Origin: a virus
Direction: 5' to 3' (one strand)
IMG/VR virus record: IMGVR_UViG_3300031963_013791
Location: 1-64,000 of that record
DNA: 64,000 nt
A model generated the notes under the pieces. The model made no database searches. It was not told where the DNA came from and saw nothing but the letters and a program-made list of their open reading frames with translations. Each line of letters opens with the position of its first letter. The stretch's first letter is position 1. Positions 25,188 to 33,632 of the stretch are shown here, piece after piece. Position numbers and translations under genes: made by a program.

Positions 25188-25260
25188 TGGAACCGGAGGC
25201 TTTCGAGTCCTCGACCTTTGGATTTTCAGTCCAACGCTCTTCCATCTGAGCTACGGTTCC
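25188..25260 (-). tRNA. tRNA-Phe(GAA)
   Basis: Acceptor GGAACCG with CGGTTCC, D-arm GCTCAGATGGAAGAGC, anticodon stem TTGGA/TCCAA with loop CTGAAAA. The T-loop (CTCGAAA) has C for the first T. First gene of the array, starting only a dozen bases after a terminator. Confidence 0.87.
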
Positions 25261-25261
25261 A

Positions 25262-25296
25262 AAACAAAAAACCCCTGAACTTTTTGGGTTCAGGGG
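25262..25296 (-). terminator. strong intrinsic terminator before tRNA array
   Basis: CCCCTGAAC pairs GTTCAGGGG (9 base pairs) and is followed on the minus strand by TTTTTTGTTTT. It ends the small gene at 25326 and leaves almost no room for a promoter before tRNA-Phe. The plus strand is also T-rich, so it may be bidirectional. Confidence 0.8.
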
Positions 25297-25325
25297 CTTC
25301 CTTTATTTTTTTGGTTTTGTGTTTT

Positions 25326-25505
25326 TTACATCACCTTATTTTTAAAGTTATTTGTTCCCCTGAACCCGGTTGGTTTCTCGCTTTGTGTATTATACCCAAA
25401 ATCAAATGAACGAGAATCCACTACGGGTAGACATATTGACGCAATAGGCGTACTTATGGCTGCCTGCCAGTTATTCTTGTTAATATGATTATGAAGCGTG
25501 TTCAT
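25326..25505 (-). CDS. 59-residue hypothetical protein
   Basis: Read from the gap upstream of the tRNA array. Starts MNTLHNHINKNNWQAA and ends RGTNNFKNKVM; residue usage and higher G/C third positions look coding. A strong terminator follows 30 bases after its stop, as expected for a single-gene transcript. About 160 bases upstream hold only A/T-rich sequence that could contain its promoter. Not recognised. Confidence 0.55.
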   Translation of the reverse strand: MNTLHNHINKNNWQAAISTPIASICLPVVDSRSFDFGYNTQSEKPTGFRGTNNFKNKVM

Positions 25506-25663
25506 TTTTGAAGACTTTATAACTTTTTTTATTCTTGTTTATTAAATAGTAAGAAATTTTATTTTTTCTTGAATGCAAATTTAGTCATTATTTATTTAAA
25601 AACAAATTTCTATATTAATAAATTCATAAGTAATTGAAAATCAATTTAAAAAATTATATATAA

Positions 25664-26113
25664 TTAGAAAAATTGATTATTACTTTTTGCCAAAAATATA
25701 TTAGAGTATTTTTTTTGGCCTGTAATTTCTTCTCCGCAGTAATCAGGAATATCATTTAAAAATTCATCAAACTCTATTTCAACAATACTTAGACCAGAAG
25801 GATAAATGTCAATATCCACTTTATGATTATTAAAGACAGTAACAAAACGATTTTTTTCGAGTTTGAATTCTGAAAGATCATATAATTTAAACCCTTCTTC
25901 TTTTGGTATTAAGTATTCGAATTCATATTTAGAATAATTATTAATTTTCTGTTTATAACAAATGTGGCAATAAAAATTATTAGTAATTCTAATTCTTAAT
26001 TGTTTCTTCTTATCAAGAATTAAATATCCCTGCTTGATCAATTTTGGTTCATTAAAATATGAGCCTAGATCCGGCATATATTTTAAAAGAAATTTTCTTT
26101 CTTTTTCAATCAT
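25664..26113 (-). CDS. CYTH-domain phosphohydrolase
   Basis: 149 residues with the CYTH pattern: IEKERKF at the start (E-x-E-x-K type), QGYLIL, LRIRI, KYEFEYLIP, KNRFV, DIDIYP, IVEIEFDEF and GEEITGQKKYSN. These acidic and basic residues line a tunnel that binds triphosphates with metal; family members include RNA triphosphatase, thiamine triphosphatase and class IV adenylate cyclase. The exact substrate is unknown. It overlaps its upstream neighbour by four bases. Confidence 0.85.
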   Translation of the reverse strand: MIEKERKFLLKYMPDLGSYFNEPKLIKQGYLILDKKKQLRIRITNNFYCHICYKQKINNYSKYEFEYLIPKEEGFKLYDLSEFKLEKNRFVTVFNNHKVDIDIYPSGLSIVEIEFDEFLNDIPDYCGEEITGQKKYSNIFLAKSNNQFF

Positions 26114-26358
26114 GTTAAATAATCAAACTTTTCTCCTAAGGAATTAAATTTTTCGTGTATCTCTAAATTTTTATCAATATTTGAAATCAGGAATTTGAGA
26201 GTAAAATTTTTCCCTGTTTCTTTACTTTCAAAATATAATTCTTCATGTAGAAGTGGTATCTGTCCTTGGTATTTTCTAAGAACAATTATATCACCTTTTT
26301 TTAAATTATCATTGTGTTTTTTTACAATGAATGATTTGATTAATTTAATGTTGTCCAT
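26110..26358 (-). CDS. hypothetical protein
   Basis: 82 residues, beta-rich (KKGDIIVLRKYQGQIP), coupled to the CYTH gene by an ATGA overlap and so possibly functionally linked. Not recognised. Confidence 0.55.
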   Translation of the reverse strand: MDNIKLIKSFIVKKHNDNLKKGDIIVLRKYQGQIPLLHEELYFESKETGKNFTLKFLISNIDKNLEIHEKFNSLGEKFDYLT

Positions 26359-26417
26359 TTTAATTAATTTTATTTATTGATTGTTTATGACAAATCTATA
26401 AAAAAAAATAATAACTA

Positions 26418-26675
26418 TCAATCAAAAAATCTTTTATAAAGTATATATGGTAAGACTAAAGGCCAAAAAATACATGCAAACATGCTCAATAATAAATAAA
26501 CTAATTGTAAATTATCAGTGTTGAAATTACCTAAAACTTCGTGAAGTTCATCGATTGAATTTTTGGTTCCATCATCTAATTTATTATAAACACTCTCTTC
26601 GAAAACTAGAAATGCTAAAATTCCCCACCATATTATCATTAAAATCAGACCAATTAAATATATATAATATAGCAT
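26418..26675 (-). CDS. small membrane protein
   Basis: 85 residues with hydrophobic helices at both ends (YIYLIGLILMIIWWGILAFL; LVYLLLSMFACIFWPLVLPY) and a polar middle. Function unknown. Confidence 0.6.
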   Translation of the reverse strand: MLYYIYLIGLILMIIWWGILAFLVFEESVYNKLDDGTKNSIDELHEVLGNFNTDNLQLVYLLLSMFACIFWPLVLPYILYKRFFD

Positions 26676-26678
26676 AAT

Positions 26679-27068
26679 TTATAGATTAAAAACAAAAGTA
26701 GGAGTGCCATTTATTTCTACAAGTGAAATATAAATTATACCTCCATTACCTGTATAATATTTCCATTTAGTATCATCAATAACAACATATTGTTTATTGA
26801 ATATTTCTACCATATAATTTAGGGTGCCACTATTTAGTGGAGTTGCAGAGCATAAATTACATACACCCTTTGAATCGAAGAAATACATTGAAATGATTCT
26901 TTCGTCTTTAAAATAAATGTATTTTGCTCCTTGTTCAGTTTTTCCAGTGTAGAAATATTCTTTTGAAAAATCTTTTCTTATTTCGTACTCCGTGTAACCT
27001 AATCTAGATTGACTAAAACCACATAAAGAAAATAAGATAAATAATAGAGATAATATTGTTTTTTTCAT
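26679..27068 (-). CDS. secreted hypothetical protein
   Basis: 129 residues with a signal peptide ending GFSQ. The body YFFDSKGVCNLCSATPLNSG, FNKQYVVIDDTKW and GGIIYISL recalls a family of exported Bacteroidetes proteins and resembles the protein at 10114. Function unknown. Confidence 0.6.
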   Translation of the reverse strand: MKKTILSLLFILFSLCGFSQSRLGYTEYEIRKDFSKEYFYTGKTEQGAKYIYFKDERIISMYFFDSKGVCNLCSATPLNSGTLNYMVEIFNKQYVVIDDTKWKYYTGNGGIIYISLVEINGTPTFVFNL

Positions 27069-27111
27069 TCTATTAAATTAGAAAAATAAAATGAAAAAGA
27101 AAAGTATAATT

Positions 27112-27426
27112 TTATTTATCGTCTATCAATTCGGCATTGAAAATGAAATTTTCTACATATAATTCCATAGTATCGCATCCTCTGGAATAAACAATGTTAC
27201 CATCATCTTTTATGTCAATGACTTTTACATAATATTCTACAGAAACTTCTGGCTCAGGATGATTATTATCAAACGGAATAACGTTTTGTCTAATGATCCA
27301 CGTTTGTCCAATATGAACCGGAAAGGGTTTTCTAGAAGAATTAAATGAATAGATTAAAATTACAAGTAAAATGAAACCTATTATTATAAAATATTTTTTT
27401 CTTTTTGAATCTTTGATGTTGATCAT
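27112..27426 (-). CDS. membrane-anchored hypothetical protein
   Basis: 104 residues: a single N-terminal transmembrane helix (YFIIIGFILLVILIYSF) then a beta-rich extracytoplasmic part. Coupled to the next gene by an ATGA overlap. Not recognised. Confidence 0.55.
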   Translation of the reverse strand: MINIKDSKRKKYFIIIGFILLVILIYSFNSSRKPFPVHIGQTWIIRQNVIPFDNNHPEPEVSVEYYVKVIDIKDDGNIVYSRGCDTMELYVENFIFNAELIDDK

Positions 27427-27677
27427 GATTTCAAAGAATTAATAAATTCAAGAACAAATTTTTCTTTTTCATACGAAGTTGTGAGATCCCTACTTAAATT
27501 TATCAAAAGAGATTGAATTTTATCTGCGTCACTTTTTACGTCAAGTTTTTCAATATCCTCTATTGTGTTTTTTCTCTTTTCATTTCGAGAAACCTCTTCT
27601 TCTTGAACAAGTTTTGCTAAGCACTCATTCATGTGTTCATAGGATGAAGCACCTATCAATCTATAAAAATATTTCAT
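27423..27677 (-). CDS. hypothetical helical protein
   Basis: 84 residues, charged, helical, with no recognised motif. Shares an ATGA junction with the membrane-anchored gene downstream. Confidence 0.55.
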   Translation of the reverse strand: MKYFYRLIGASSYEHMNECLAKLVQEEEVSRNEKRKNTIEDIEKLDVKSDADKIQSLLINLSRDLTTSYEKEKFVLEFINSLKS

Positions 27678-27684
27678 ATGTAAA

Positions 27685-28029
27685 TTATTTAAGTGTATAT
27701 ACAGTTTGAATTTCTTTTTTCATTAGTCCTTTTTCAACCCAATATTCTGCCCAATAAGATTCCGGACTTTCGAAAGGAGTTCTGTTTTTGTAGTTCACAT
27801 ACCACTCAAAAGCAATTAATGATAGATCGTGAAAACTCTCTATTTCATCAACTGTTTCATATCTTGTTTCACAAATTATTTTCCCTTTGCTGATATATAA
27901 TGTGGCAATACCAGATTTAGAGAAACCGCTAACTTCATAACAAATCTTACCTGAACTATCTTTTGTTATAGAAACAGGAATGTTGTGTTTGACACAATCT
28001 TCAATGATTTGATCGATTATTTTTTTCAT
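27685..28029 (-). CDS. hypothetical protein
   Basis: 114 residues with mixed alpha/beta content (CYEVSGFSKSGIATLYISKG; SPESYWAEYWVEKGL). Not recognised. Confidence 0.55.
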   Translation of the reverse strand: MKKIIDQIIEDCVKHNIPVSITKDSSGKICYEVSGFSKSGIATLYISKGKIICETRYETVDEIESFHDLSLIAFEWYVNYKNRTPFESPESYWAEYWVEKGLMKKEIQTVYTLK

Positions 28030-28094
28030 GATTGCTAAATTTCAGCAATTATAACGAAAAAAAATAATAAAAGTTACAATTTTAAATTTAAAAA

Positions 28095-28373
28095 TTAATT
28101 AACGGGGGTTTCTATCAAATCTTTTACAAAGTGATTCCACTTATCCTCAGCGAATTGCTGAGCAGAATCTATGGACAAAAAAGTACCCAAATTTTTAGAA
28201 TTTGTTGAATTATTGAAGGTTTCATTTCTGAATGCCCAACTTTGTAGGATCCATTGACCTGAATTTTTTCCAACAGGTTTTATTGTAAAAACTTCTTGAC
28301 CCTCAAAAACTCCTTGTATCTCAGTAGGAAATTCGGAGTGGTTTTTCCAAAGTATGTTTTTTATTTTATACAT
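28095..28373 (-). CDS. hypothetical protein
   Basis: 92 residues, aromatic-rich (NSGQWILQSWAFRNETF). Not recognised; it follows the 44-residue gene by four bases. Confidence 0.55.
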   Translation of the reverse strand: MYKIKNILWKNHSEFPTEIQGVFEGQEVFTIKPVGKNSGQWILQSWAFRNETFNNSTNSKNLGTFLSIDSAQQFAEDKWNHFVKDLIETPVN

Positions 28374-28377
28374 TTTT

Positions 28378-28512
28378 TTATATTATTTTAGACACTAAGT
28401 ACACTATTAATTTATTCAATAAAGAAAAAAAAGTTGCCATTAAACTAAATGCTATAAAAAGCATTAGCGTAAAATTGAAACAATAATTAAATTTTTCTTT
28501 AATCTTATTCAT
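28378..28512 (-). CDS. 44-residue membrane protein
   Basis: Read from the gap; its ATG overlaps the upstream stop as ATGA, strong evidence of coupling. One long hydrophobic stretch (FNFTLMLFIAFSLMATFFSL) predicts a transmembrane helix. Function unknown. Confidence 0.6.
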   Translation of the reverse strand: MNKIKEKFNYCFNFTLMLFIAFSLMATFFSLLNKLIVYLVSKII

Positions 28513-29237
28513 TTTCTAAACCACCAAATTTTACCATCATTAAGTGCATCACCCCAATTAATCATATCATTATCGTAATACTCTTTAGTGTTTTCTTGGA
28601 ACAATTCATAATCAGCTTCATATTCTTCTTGATCTAACTCATCCTCAAATTCTTCAAAACTTTTCTCTTCATGATTCGAGTTGAAAAAATCATATCTCTT
28701 CCACCATAATTCTTTGCTAATAGATGAATAATCCGGTTCAATTTTGATTTCACCAACTTCATAGCCTCTATGTACAAAAGCAGGTAAGCCACAAAAAAAT
28801 ATTTTTCTCCCATCATCTTTTTCCGGTTCAAGTAGATTGTATGGATGAGATATTATTTCACCAACTAATGTTTGAACACGAGCCATTGCGTACATAAGAT
28901 CTGATGTGTGAAATTTATATACATCCCTTCCATTTGCTTTTAAATTACAAACACCAGAATCCCTTATATCAGCTTCATCCCACTTATATTTAATTCTATT
29001 CGTTTGTTTGTAATTTATTTCCCAGCAAATCCTATGAACACCCCTATCAATATATGGTATAAGATTAGGATTTTCATCCATTTCATTGAGAAATTTTATT
29101 GAACTGGTATCTTCTTCATAATGCAACCACCAATTTGCAGGACATCCATTGTTAATACCTAAACTGTGTTCCTTACCTTCTATACTATAGACAGTATATG
29201 GTTTATCGTTGATTAAAATATCAAATACCTTTCTCAT
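28509..29237 (-). CDS. hypothetical protein
   Basis: 242 residues, very acidic C-terminal third (EEFEDELDQEEYEADYE) and a Trp-rich middle. Not recognised. It is two bases from the upstream 67-residue gene. Confidence 0.6.
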   Translation of the reverse strand: MRKVFDILINDKPYTVYSIEGKEHSLGINNGCPANWWLHYEEDTSSIKFLNEMDENPNLIPYIDRGVHRICWEINYKQTNRIKYKWDEADIRDSGVCNLKANGRDVYKFHTSDLMYAMARVQTLVGEIISHPYNLLEPEKDDGRKIFFCGLPAFVHRGYEVGEIKIEPDYSSISKELWWKRYDFFNSNHEEKSFEEFEDELDQEEYEADYELFQENTKEYYDNDMINWGDALNDGKIWWFRK

Positions 29238-29239
29238 TT

Positions 29240-29443
29240 TTAAATAATCGATAATACAGTATTCTCAACAGGAAAAAAAACTTGTTTAATTTTTAATTTA
29301 TGATGTTCATCAATATCGAAAACATATCTATTTTCAACAATTGAAAACATTTTAACTTTAAAAGTAACTCTATCGATTATTGTAGTCAAATTGTCTCGAT
29401 AATGAAGTTCTTTTTTTTCTCTATCAAATGTTATAAATTCCAT
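29240..29443 (-). CDS. hypothetical protein
   Basis: 67 residues, predicted all-beta. Not recognised. The 75-base region upstream is a divergent promoter region shared with the kinase-like gene. Confidence 0.55.
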   Translation of the reverse strand: MEFITFDREKKELHYRDNLTTIIDRVTFKVKMFSIVENRYVFDIDEHHKLKIKQVFFPVENTVLSII

Positions 29444-29518
29444 AAATTAAATATTTATTACTATTCTCTATAAATTTAATAAATTAAAATTATATTTACA
29501 AACATATTAAGAATAAAA

Positions 29519-30139
29519 ATGAAAGAAGAGGAACTGCTTTTTGAATTAAATAAATTAGAGAATTTCACAAAAAAAATAAATTTTTTGAATGATCATTTGA
29601 AAAGATTGTCTTATGGATCAGCTAGGATTGTATATATTCTAGATAATTCAAGAGTTTTAAAACTAGCAAAAAATAAAAAAGGTTTGGTCCAAAATAGAAA
29701 AGAATATGATTTATACGATAATGGTAACGAAATTCTAGCTAAAATACTAAGGAGTGATGAAAAATATTTTTGGATTATAGTGGAAAAAGCTGATGTAATA
29801 AATGAATCTGAATTTGAAAAAATAACTGGATTGAATTACGAATGTTATTGTGATTATTTGACTTACATTAGGAGAAAAATTGATCCAAGAAAATATATGA
29901 ACTTAGGTAATAAATTAGATGAAATAATTATTACTCAGATGATAAATCATACTTTTGTGAGTAAGCTCGTTGATTTTATTAAAGTCAGTGATATTGATAT
30001 AAAAGACTTATACAAAGTAAGTTCATATGGTTTAACATATAGAGAAAATGAAGAAAAAATAGTATTAATAGATTATGGAATTACTAATGAAATATATTTT
30101 AAATACTATAAAAACTATGAAAAAAGATTATTAAGATGA
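29519..30139 (+). CDS. protein-kinase-like fold protein
   Basis: 206 residues. SYGSARIVYILDNSRVLKLA near residue 31 looks like a glycine-rich loop followed by the ATP-binding Lys, then QNRKEYDLY (a helix-C-like Glu), and VLIDYGIT near 187 in the place of the metal-binding D-x-G. I know similar truncated kinase-like proteins in large phages. The catalytic-loop H-x-D is not obvious, so it may be inactive or act on a small molecule. Its end overlaps the DUF4326 gene tail to tail by 25 bases. Confidence 0.65.
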   Translation: MKEEELLFELNKLENFTKKINFLNDHLKRLSYGSARIVYILDNSRVLKLAKNKKGLVQNRKEYDLYDNGNEILAKILRSDEKYFWIIVEKADVINESEFEKITGLNYECYCDYLTYIRRKIDPRKYMNLGNKLDEIIITQMINHTFVSKLVDFIKVSDIDIKDLYKVSSYGLTYRENEEKIVLIDYGITNEIYFKYYKNYEKRLLR

Positions 30140-30465
30140 TTTAATTTTTCATCTAAAATTCTTTTTATTATATCTCCGTGACAACTTTTTGGTTTGCAAA
30201 AACAAACTAGATTTATATCTTGTTTAAGTGCTAAATAAAAAATTCTATTTAATTCTTTGCAAATTTCTTGATCTTTATTTTCTATTTTAGAAATTATATA
30301 TTTTTCATAAGAAAATATGGATTCTTCTCTTGAAGAACAATGGAATTCTGCTTTTGTTTTATCTATTTCCAAATGAGTAAACGGATTTCCTAAAACAGAC
30401 CCTCTACCGATATATATATCGTTTTTTTCTGGTTTTGATTTGCGTTTGTTTTTTACTCTAATCAT
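30115..30465 (-). CDS. DUF4326-family protein
   Basis: 116 residues. YIGRGSVLGNPF near 18-29, a mid helix with an S-Y-E-K-Y-I-I-like pattern and LVCFCKPKSCHGDIIKRIL near the C-terminus match DUF4326, whose members bind or process nucleotide-like ligands with a Cys/His motif. Molecular activity is not established. Coupled to a 47-residue gene upstream. Confidence 0.82.
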   Translation of the reverse strand: MIRVKNKRKSKPEKNDIYIGRGSVLGNPFTHLEIDKTKAEFHCSSREESIFSYEKYIISKIENKDQEICKELNRIFYLALKQDINLVCFCKPKSCHGDIIKRILDEKLNHLNNLFS

Positions 30466-30601
30466 TTTTTAAAGCAAACATTATCATATTAGCTTTATAT
30501 AAACTGTCATAATCCGCAACATTGATCCATTTAAAAAATAGAAATCTTCTTTGCACGAAATACTTATTTTTTGATTTTTTGATTCTGTATTTTGTAAACA
30601 T
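30458..30601 (-). CDS. 47-residue hypothetical protein
   Basis: Read from the gap between two genes. Starts MFTKYRIKKSKNKYFVQRR and continues with a W-I-N-V-A-D strand, the layout of small phage proteins with a basic start. Its stop overlaps the DUF4326 start. Function unknown. Confidence 0.55.
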   Translation of the reverse strand: MFTKYRIKKSKNKYFVQRRFLFFKWINVADYDSLYKANMIMFALKND

Positions 30602-30606
30602 ATCTT

Positions 30607-31032
30607 TTAGTAATGTAGGTCAAGATATAGGTTTTTATCTCCTTCATAAACTACAGGACACCATATTGGATGATATTGTTCTTTTGAATTTTCCATTTCT
30701 TCCTCACTTATTTTATTTAAAAAAGGTTCATCTCCTTTTATTTTAGGATATTGTTCTTTGTTCAAATAATGACCATCTTCTATTTTATTATTATGGTTTA
30801 AACAATAGTGATAATGCTCACCTTCTTTTTTAACAACACCCCATCCATTTTTTTCAAAATAAACATCTTCTATCCTTTGGGATAAGACCAAAGAATCATG
30901 AGTCAATTCACCGGAGGCAATTTTTGTTTGAATGTACTCTAGTAATTGACCAACAGTATAATAGCCATTAAAAGCGTATCTTTTTAAATCTTCCTGATTT
31001 ATTTCTTCCGGTTTATTTTTTAAGATATCCAT
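30607..31032 (-). CDS. hypothetical protein
   Basis: 141 residues with mixed structure. YTVGQLLEYIQTKIASGEL and LVLSQRIEDVYFEKNGWGVV resemble phage proteins of unknown role. Located six bases from the 47-residue gene. Confidence 0.6.
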   Translation of the reverse strand: MDILKNKPEEINQEDLKRYAFNGYYTVGQLLEYIQTKIASGELTHDSLVLSQRIEDVYFEKNGWGVVKKEGEHYHYCLNHNNKIEDGHYLNKEQYPKIKGDEPFLNKISEEEMENSKEQYHPIWCPVVYEGDKNLYLDLHY

Positions 31033-31033
31033 A

Positions 31034-31321
31034 TTATTTTTTATTATTATATCTTGATGAACCGAATAAAATACCTGAACCTAAAACAAATCCAAAGTCA
31101 TACCAGCCACCATTGTTATTTAATGCATACATTGCAATATCATCCCATATAAGACTCCCAATAAAGGACCAAGGAGAAATAAACCCATGCCATAAACCAC
31201 CCCAAAAACCATATGGTTCATCTTTTATACATTCGTTTACGATTGTTACATCTGCACAAGACGATAATGCAAATATAATAATAAATAAAATAAATAATTT
31301 TATGTTCATTGCTTTTTTCAT
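31034..31321 (-). CDS. conserved lipoprotein
   Basis: 95 residues. A lipoprotein signal ends at LSSC. The mature part YGFWGGLWHGFISPWSFIGS and NNGGWYDFGFVLGSGILFG matches a small conserved lipoprotein family found in many bacteria, of unknown function. The true start may be the Met at residue 5. It overlaps the aminotransferase stop by four bases. Confidence 0.7.
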   Translation of the reverse strand: MKKAMNIKLFILFIIIFALSSCADVTIVNECIKDEPYGFWGGLWHGFISPWSFIGSLIWDDIAMYALNNNGGWYDFGFVLGSGILFGSSRYNNKK

Positions 31322-32427
31322 ATTTTATCTAAGAATTTTGTAAATTTTTCATAGGGTACAGATACACATATTCTAGAGTAAGAAGACCATATATCTTTAT
31401 CGTGATAAACAAATTTATCTAAACCGACAGCACCAATTTTATTTTGAAATAGAAAATCTTCCGATTTGTTTATAACAGCAAATATTCCTAAAGGCTTTTC
31501 AATCTCTCCATAAATTTCTTTAACCAACAAGCCTCTATCATATAAATAATTAATATTCATTTCTATGTGTTTTGTTGTTTCATTTCTGAAATCATCCAAA
31601 ACTTGTCTTCCTCCTTTAGTTTCTAATATTCTTTCAATAATCAATTGGGGTGGAGATGAAACAGCATTAAATTCATAAAGCAATCTAATGTTTAATTCAG
31701 CATTAAAATCTTTATTGTTACAAAAAATGAAACCCATTCTAAGTCCGGATAATCCTATCCATTTTGAAAAAGATTCAGTTATAATTACATTATCTAAACT
31801 TGACAATATATTAAACATTCTATCATCAGAAAAAAGTTTTCTATACGGACTATCAAATATAATTATCGCACCTGTTGAGTTTATTTTATAGATACTCTCA
31901 TAAAGAAAATCATCTTCTAATTTTATTCCTGTAGGATTATTTGGATCGCAAATAAAAATACAGGACGATTCATTTAATTTTGAAATATCTAAATCATTTA
32001 AAGAGTCATAGAATGAAAATTTTTTATTTCTTATAGTGGCCATTTTTGAGTAAGAACCCCAATAGAATTTTGGAAAATAAATATTTTCTACATTTAAAAT
32101 TTGAATTGCTAAGTCTATTGCTGGCATTCCACCGGGAGTAATAGCAATTTTATTTAAAATATCTTCTTCCCTGTATCTGGTAGGAAAATATTCTTTTGCT
32201 ATGGCCTGTCTAAAAGATTCAATTCCTAAATTAGGTGCATACACTTGAAATTCTTTTGAATTATAATTTATTGTAGGATATATACATGATAAATTAATTT
32301 CTGTTACTGCATTAACACCACGATTAAGCTCCAAATATTCTTTCCCTGAATCCTTAGATGCTTTTTTAACTTTTTGACCAATACCCACTATTGAAGAAAA
32401 TGTAGCATTTGAGATGTTAATTTTCAT
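31318..32427 (-). CDS. PLP-dependent aminotransferase, class I/II
   Basis: 369 residues of the fold-type I family. CDPNNPTG (about 160) carries the Asn/Pro of the cofactor pocket, IIIFDSPY (about 195) has the Asp/Tyr, SFSKWIGLSGLRMGF (about 218-232) holds the Schiff-base Lys, and SRICVSVPYEKF near the end holds the substrate-carboxylate Arg. All key residues are present. The amino-acid substrate cannot be inferred. An unusual metabolic gene for a phage; neighbours are a lipoprotein and a divergent secreted protein. Confidence 0.85.
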   Translation of the reverse strand: MKINISNATFSSIVGIGQKVKKASKDSGKEYLELNRGVNAVTEINLSCIYPTINYNSKEFQVYAPNLGIESFRQAIAKEYFPTRYREEDILNKIAITPGGMPAIDLAIQILNVENIYFPKFYWGSYSKMATIRNKKFSFYDSLNDLDISKLNESSCIFICDPNNPTGIKLEDDFLYESIYKINSTGAIIIFDSPYRKLFSDDRMFNILSSLDNVIITESFSKWIGLSGLRMGFIFCNNKDFNAELNIRLLYEFNAVSSPPQLIIERILETKGGRQVLDDFRNETTKHIEMNINYLYDRGLLVKEIYGEIEKPLGIFAVINKSEDFLFQNKIGAVGLDKFVYHDKDIWSSYSRICVSVPYEKFTKFLDKI

Positions 32428-32541
32428 AATTTTATGAAATCATATGTTAATGAAACAAAGATATAAAAATATTTTAAAATTTAAAAAATTAAATTTATAA
32501 AAAGTGTGCTATATTTATACAAAATTTAAAAATTTATAAAA

Positions 32542-33588
32542 ATGAAAAAAATTTTTTCTACTATCTTACTCGTCTTTATTATGAGTATTAATTTATTGGC
32601 TCAAAACCATAACAATGTAAAAATTTTACCAAAACAAGATACGGTTTGTTTTGGGACTACAGCAAGTCTTTGGACTGCCGGAAACAGTTTTATCCCCATC
32701 AGTTATTTTTGGAGTAATGGAGAAACTACACCTACTATTTCAATTAATTCTAGTGGTACATATACTTTAACGGTTACAGGTTATTTAGGTCAGTCAAATC
32801 AACAAGTAATTATTAATAAATCAAAAAATTTTATAGTTCTAGATAAACCTAAAATAAACCCTTTGACACCTATTTGGGTTTGTAAATTTGATACTGTTAA
32901 ACTTGAAGCAGATGCAGGATATAATAATTACTTATGGATGAATGGAACAACAAATCAAATATTCAGTAGACAAATGACTGGATCTGGTGGTGGTCCTATA
33001 TTAGATACAGTTTCAGTTTGGTATACTGCATCTATTAACAATCTTTGTCAAGTAAATTCTGATACTGTTGTCATAAGAGGAATTAGATTGCCAAATGGTG
33101 TTGGTGTAAATTATGAAGGAAGAACAAATTTAAATTTGAGTGATTCTGTTCCAGCTGGTTTGGTATTAACTTACATATATCCTCCCCAGTATGAAATGGA
33201 ATTTACAAAAGTAAATGATCCTAATTACGTTGTGACTTGGATTACCCCAACAACCTCGAGAAAGGCACCTTTAAATATTTTGGATCCGGGTAACAATTAC
33301 TATGTTAGAACTAGACCAATAATTAATGGTATAACATATTGCTGGGGTAGTAATTCTTTAATTGGTATTTTACCTAGTCCATCCAATAGAATTTCATTAG
33401 ATAATGTTGATAACGATAATTCAATAAAAAACTTTCAATTTTATGATTTAAGTGGAAGGCTGATTTTTGAAAAACAAGATTTTCAATTTAATGATCAATG
33501 GTTAAATGATTATCCTAATCAAACTTTTATTGTAATTGATAAAAACAATATTCAAGGAGGATATAAATTAAAAATGAATTTAAGATAA
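32542..33588 (+). CDS. secreted protein with Ig/PKD-like repeats and type IX-like end
   Basis: 348 residues. Signal peptide MKKIFSTILLVFIMSINLLA. The repeats (SYFWSNGETTPTISINSSGT, then TYTLTV; NNYLWMNGTTNQIF) resemble the Ig/PKD-like domains of Bacteroidetes adhesins. The C-terminus (NFQFYDLSGRLIFEKQDFQF, later GGYKLKMNL) recalls a type IX secretion C-terminal domain with D-x-x-G-R, though short. It probably ends up at the cell surface or is released. Why a phage would encode it is unknown. Confidence 0.65.
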   Translation: MKKIFSTILLVFIMSINLLAQNHNNVKILPKQDTVCFGTTASLWTAGNSFIPISYFWSNGETTPTISINSSGTYTLTVTGYLGQSNQQVIINKSKNFIVLDKPKINPLTPIWVCKFDTVKLEADAGYNNYLWMNGTTNQIFSRQMTGSGGGPILDTVSVWYTASINNLCQVNSDTVVIRGIRLPNGVGVNYEGRTNLNLSDSVPAGLVLTYIYPPQYEMEFTKVNDPNYVVTWITPTTSRKAPLNILDPGNNYYVRTRPIINGITYCWGSNSLIGILPSPSNRISLDNVDNDNSIKNFQFYDLSGRLIFEKQDFQFNDQWLNDYPNQTFIVIDKNNIQGGYKLKMNLR

Positions 33589-33609
33589 AAAAAATTATTA
33601 TTAATGTAG

Positions 33610-33632
33610 AAAGGCATCTTAATGATGCCTTT
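33610..33632. terminator. bidirectional terminator
   Basis: AAAGGCATC pairs GATGCCTTT around a TTAAT loop, with A and T runs on both sides, between the convergent secreted-protein and ATPase genes. Confidence 0.8.
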
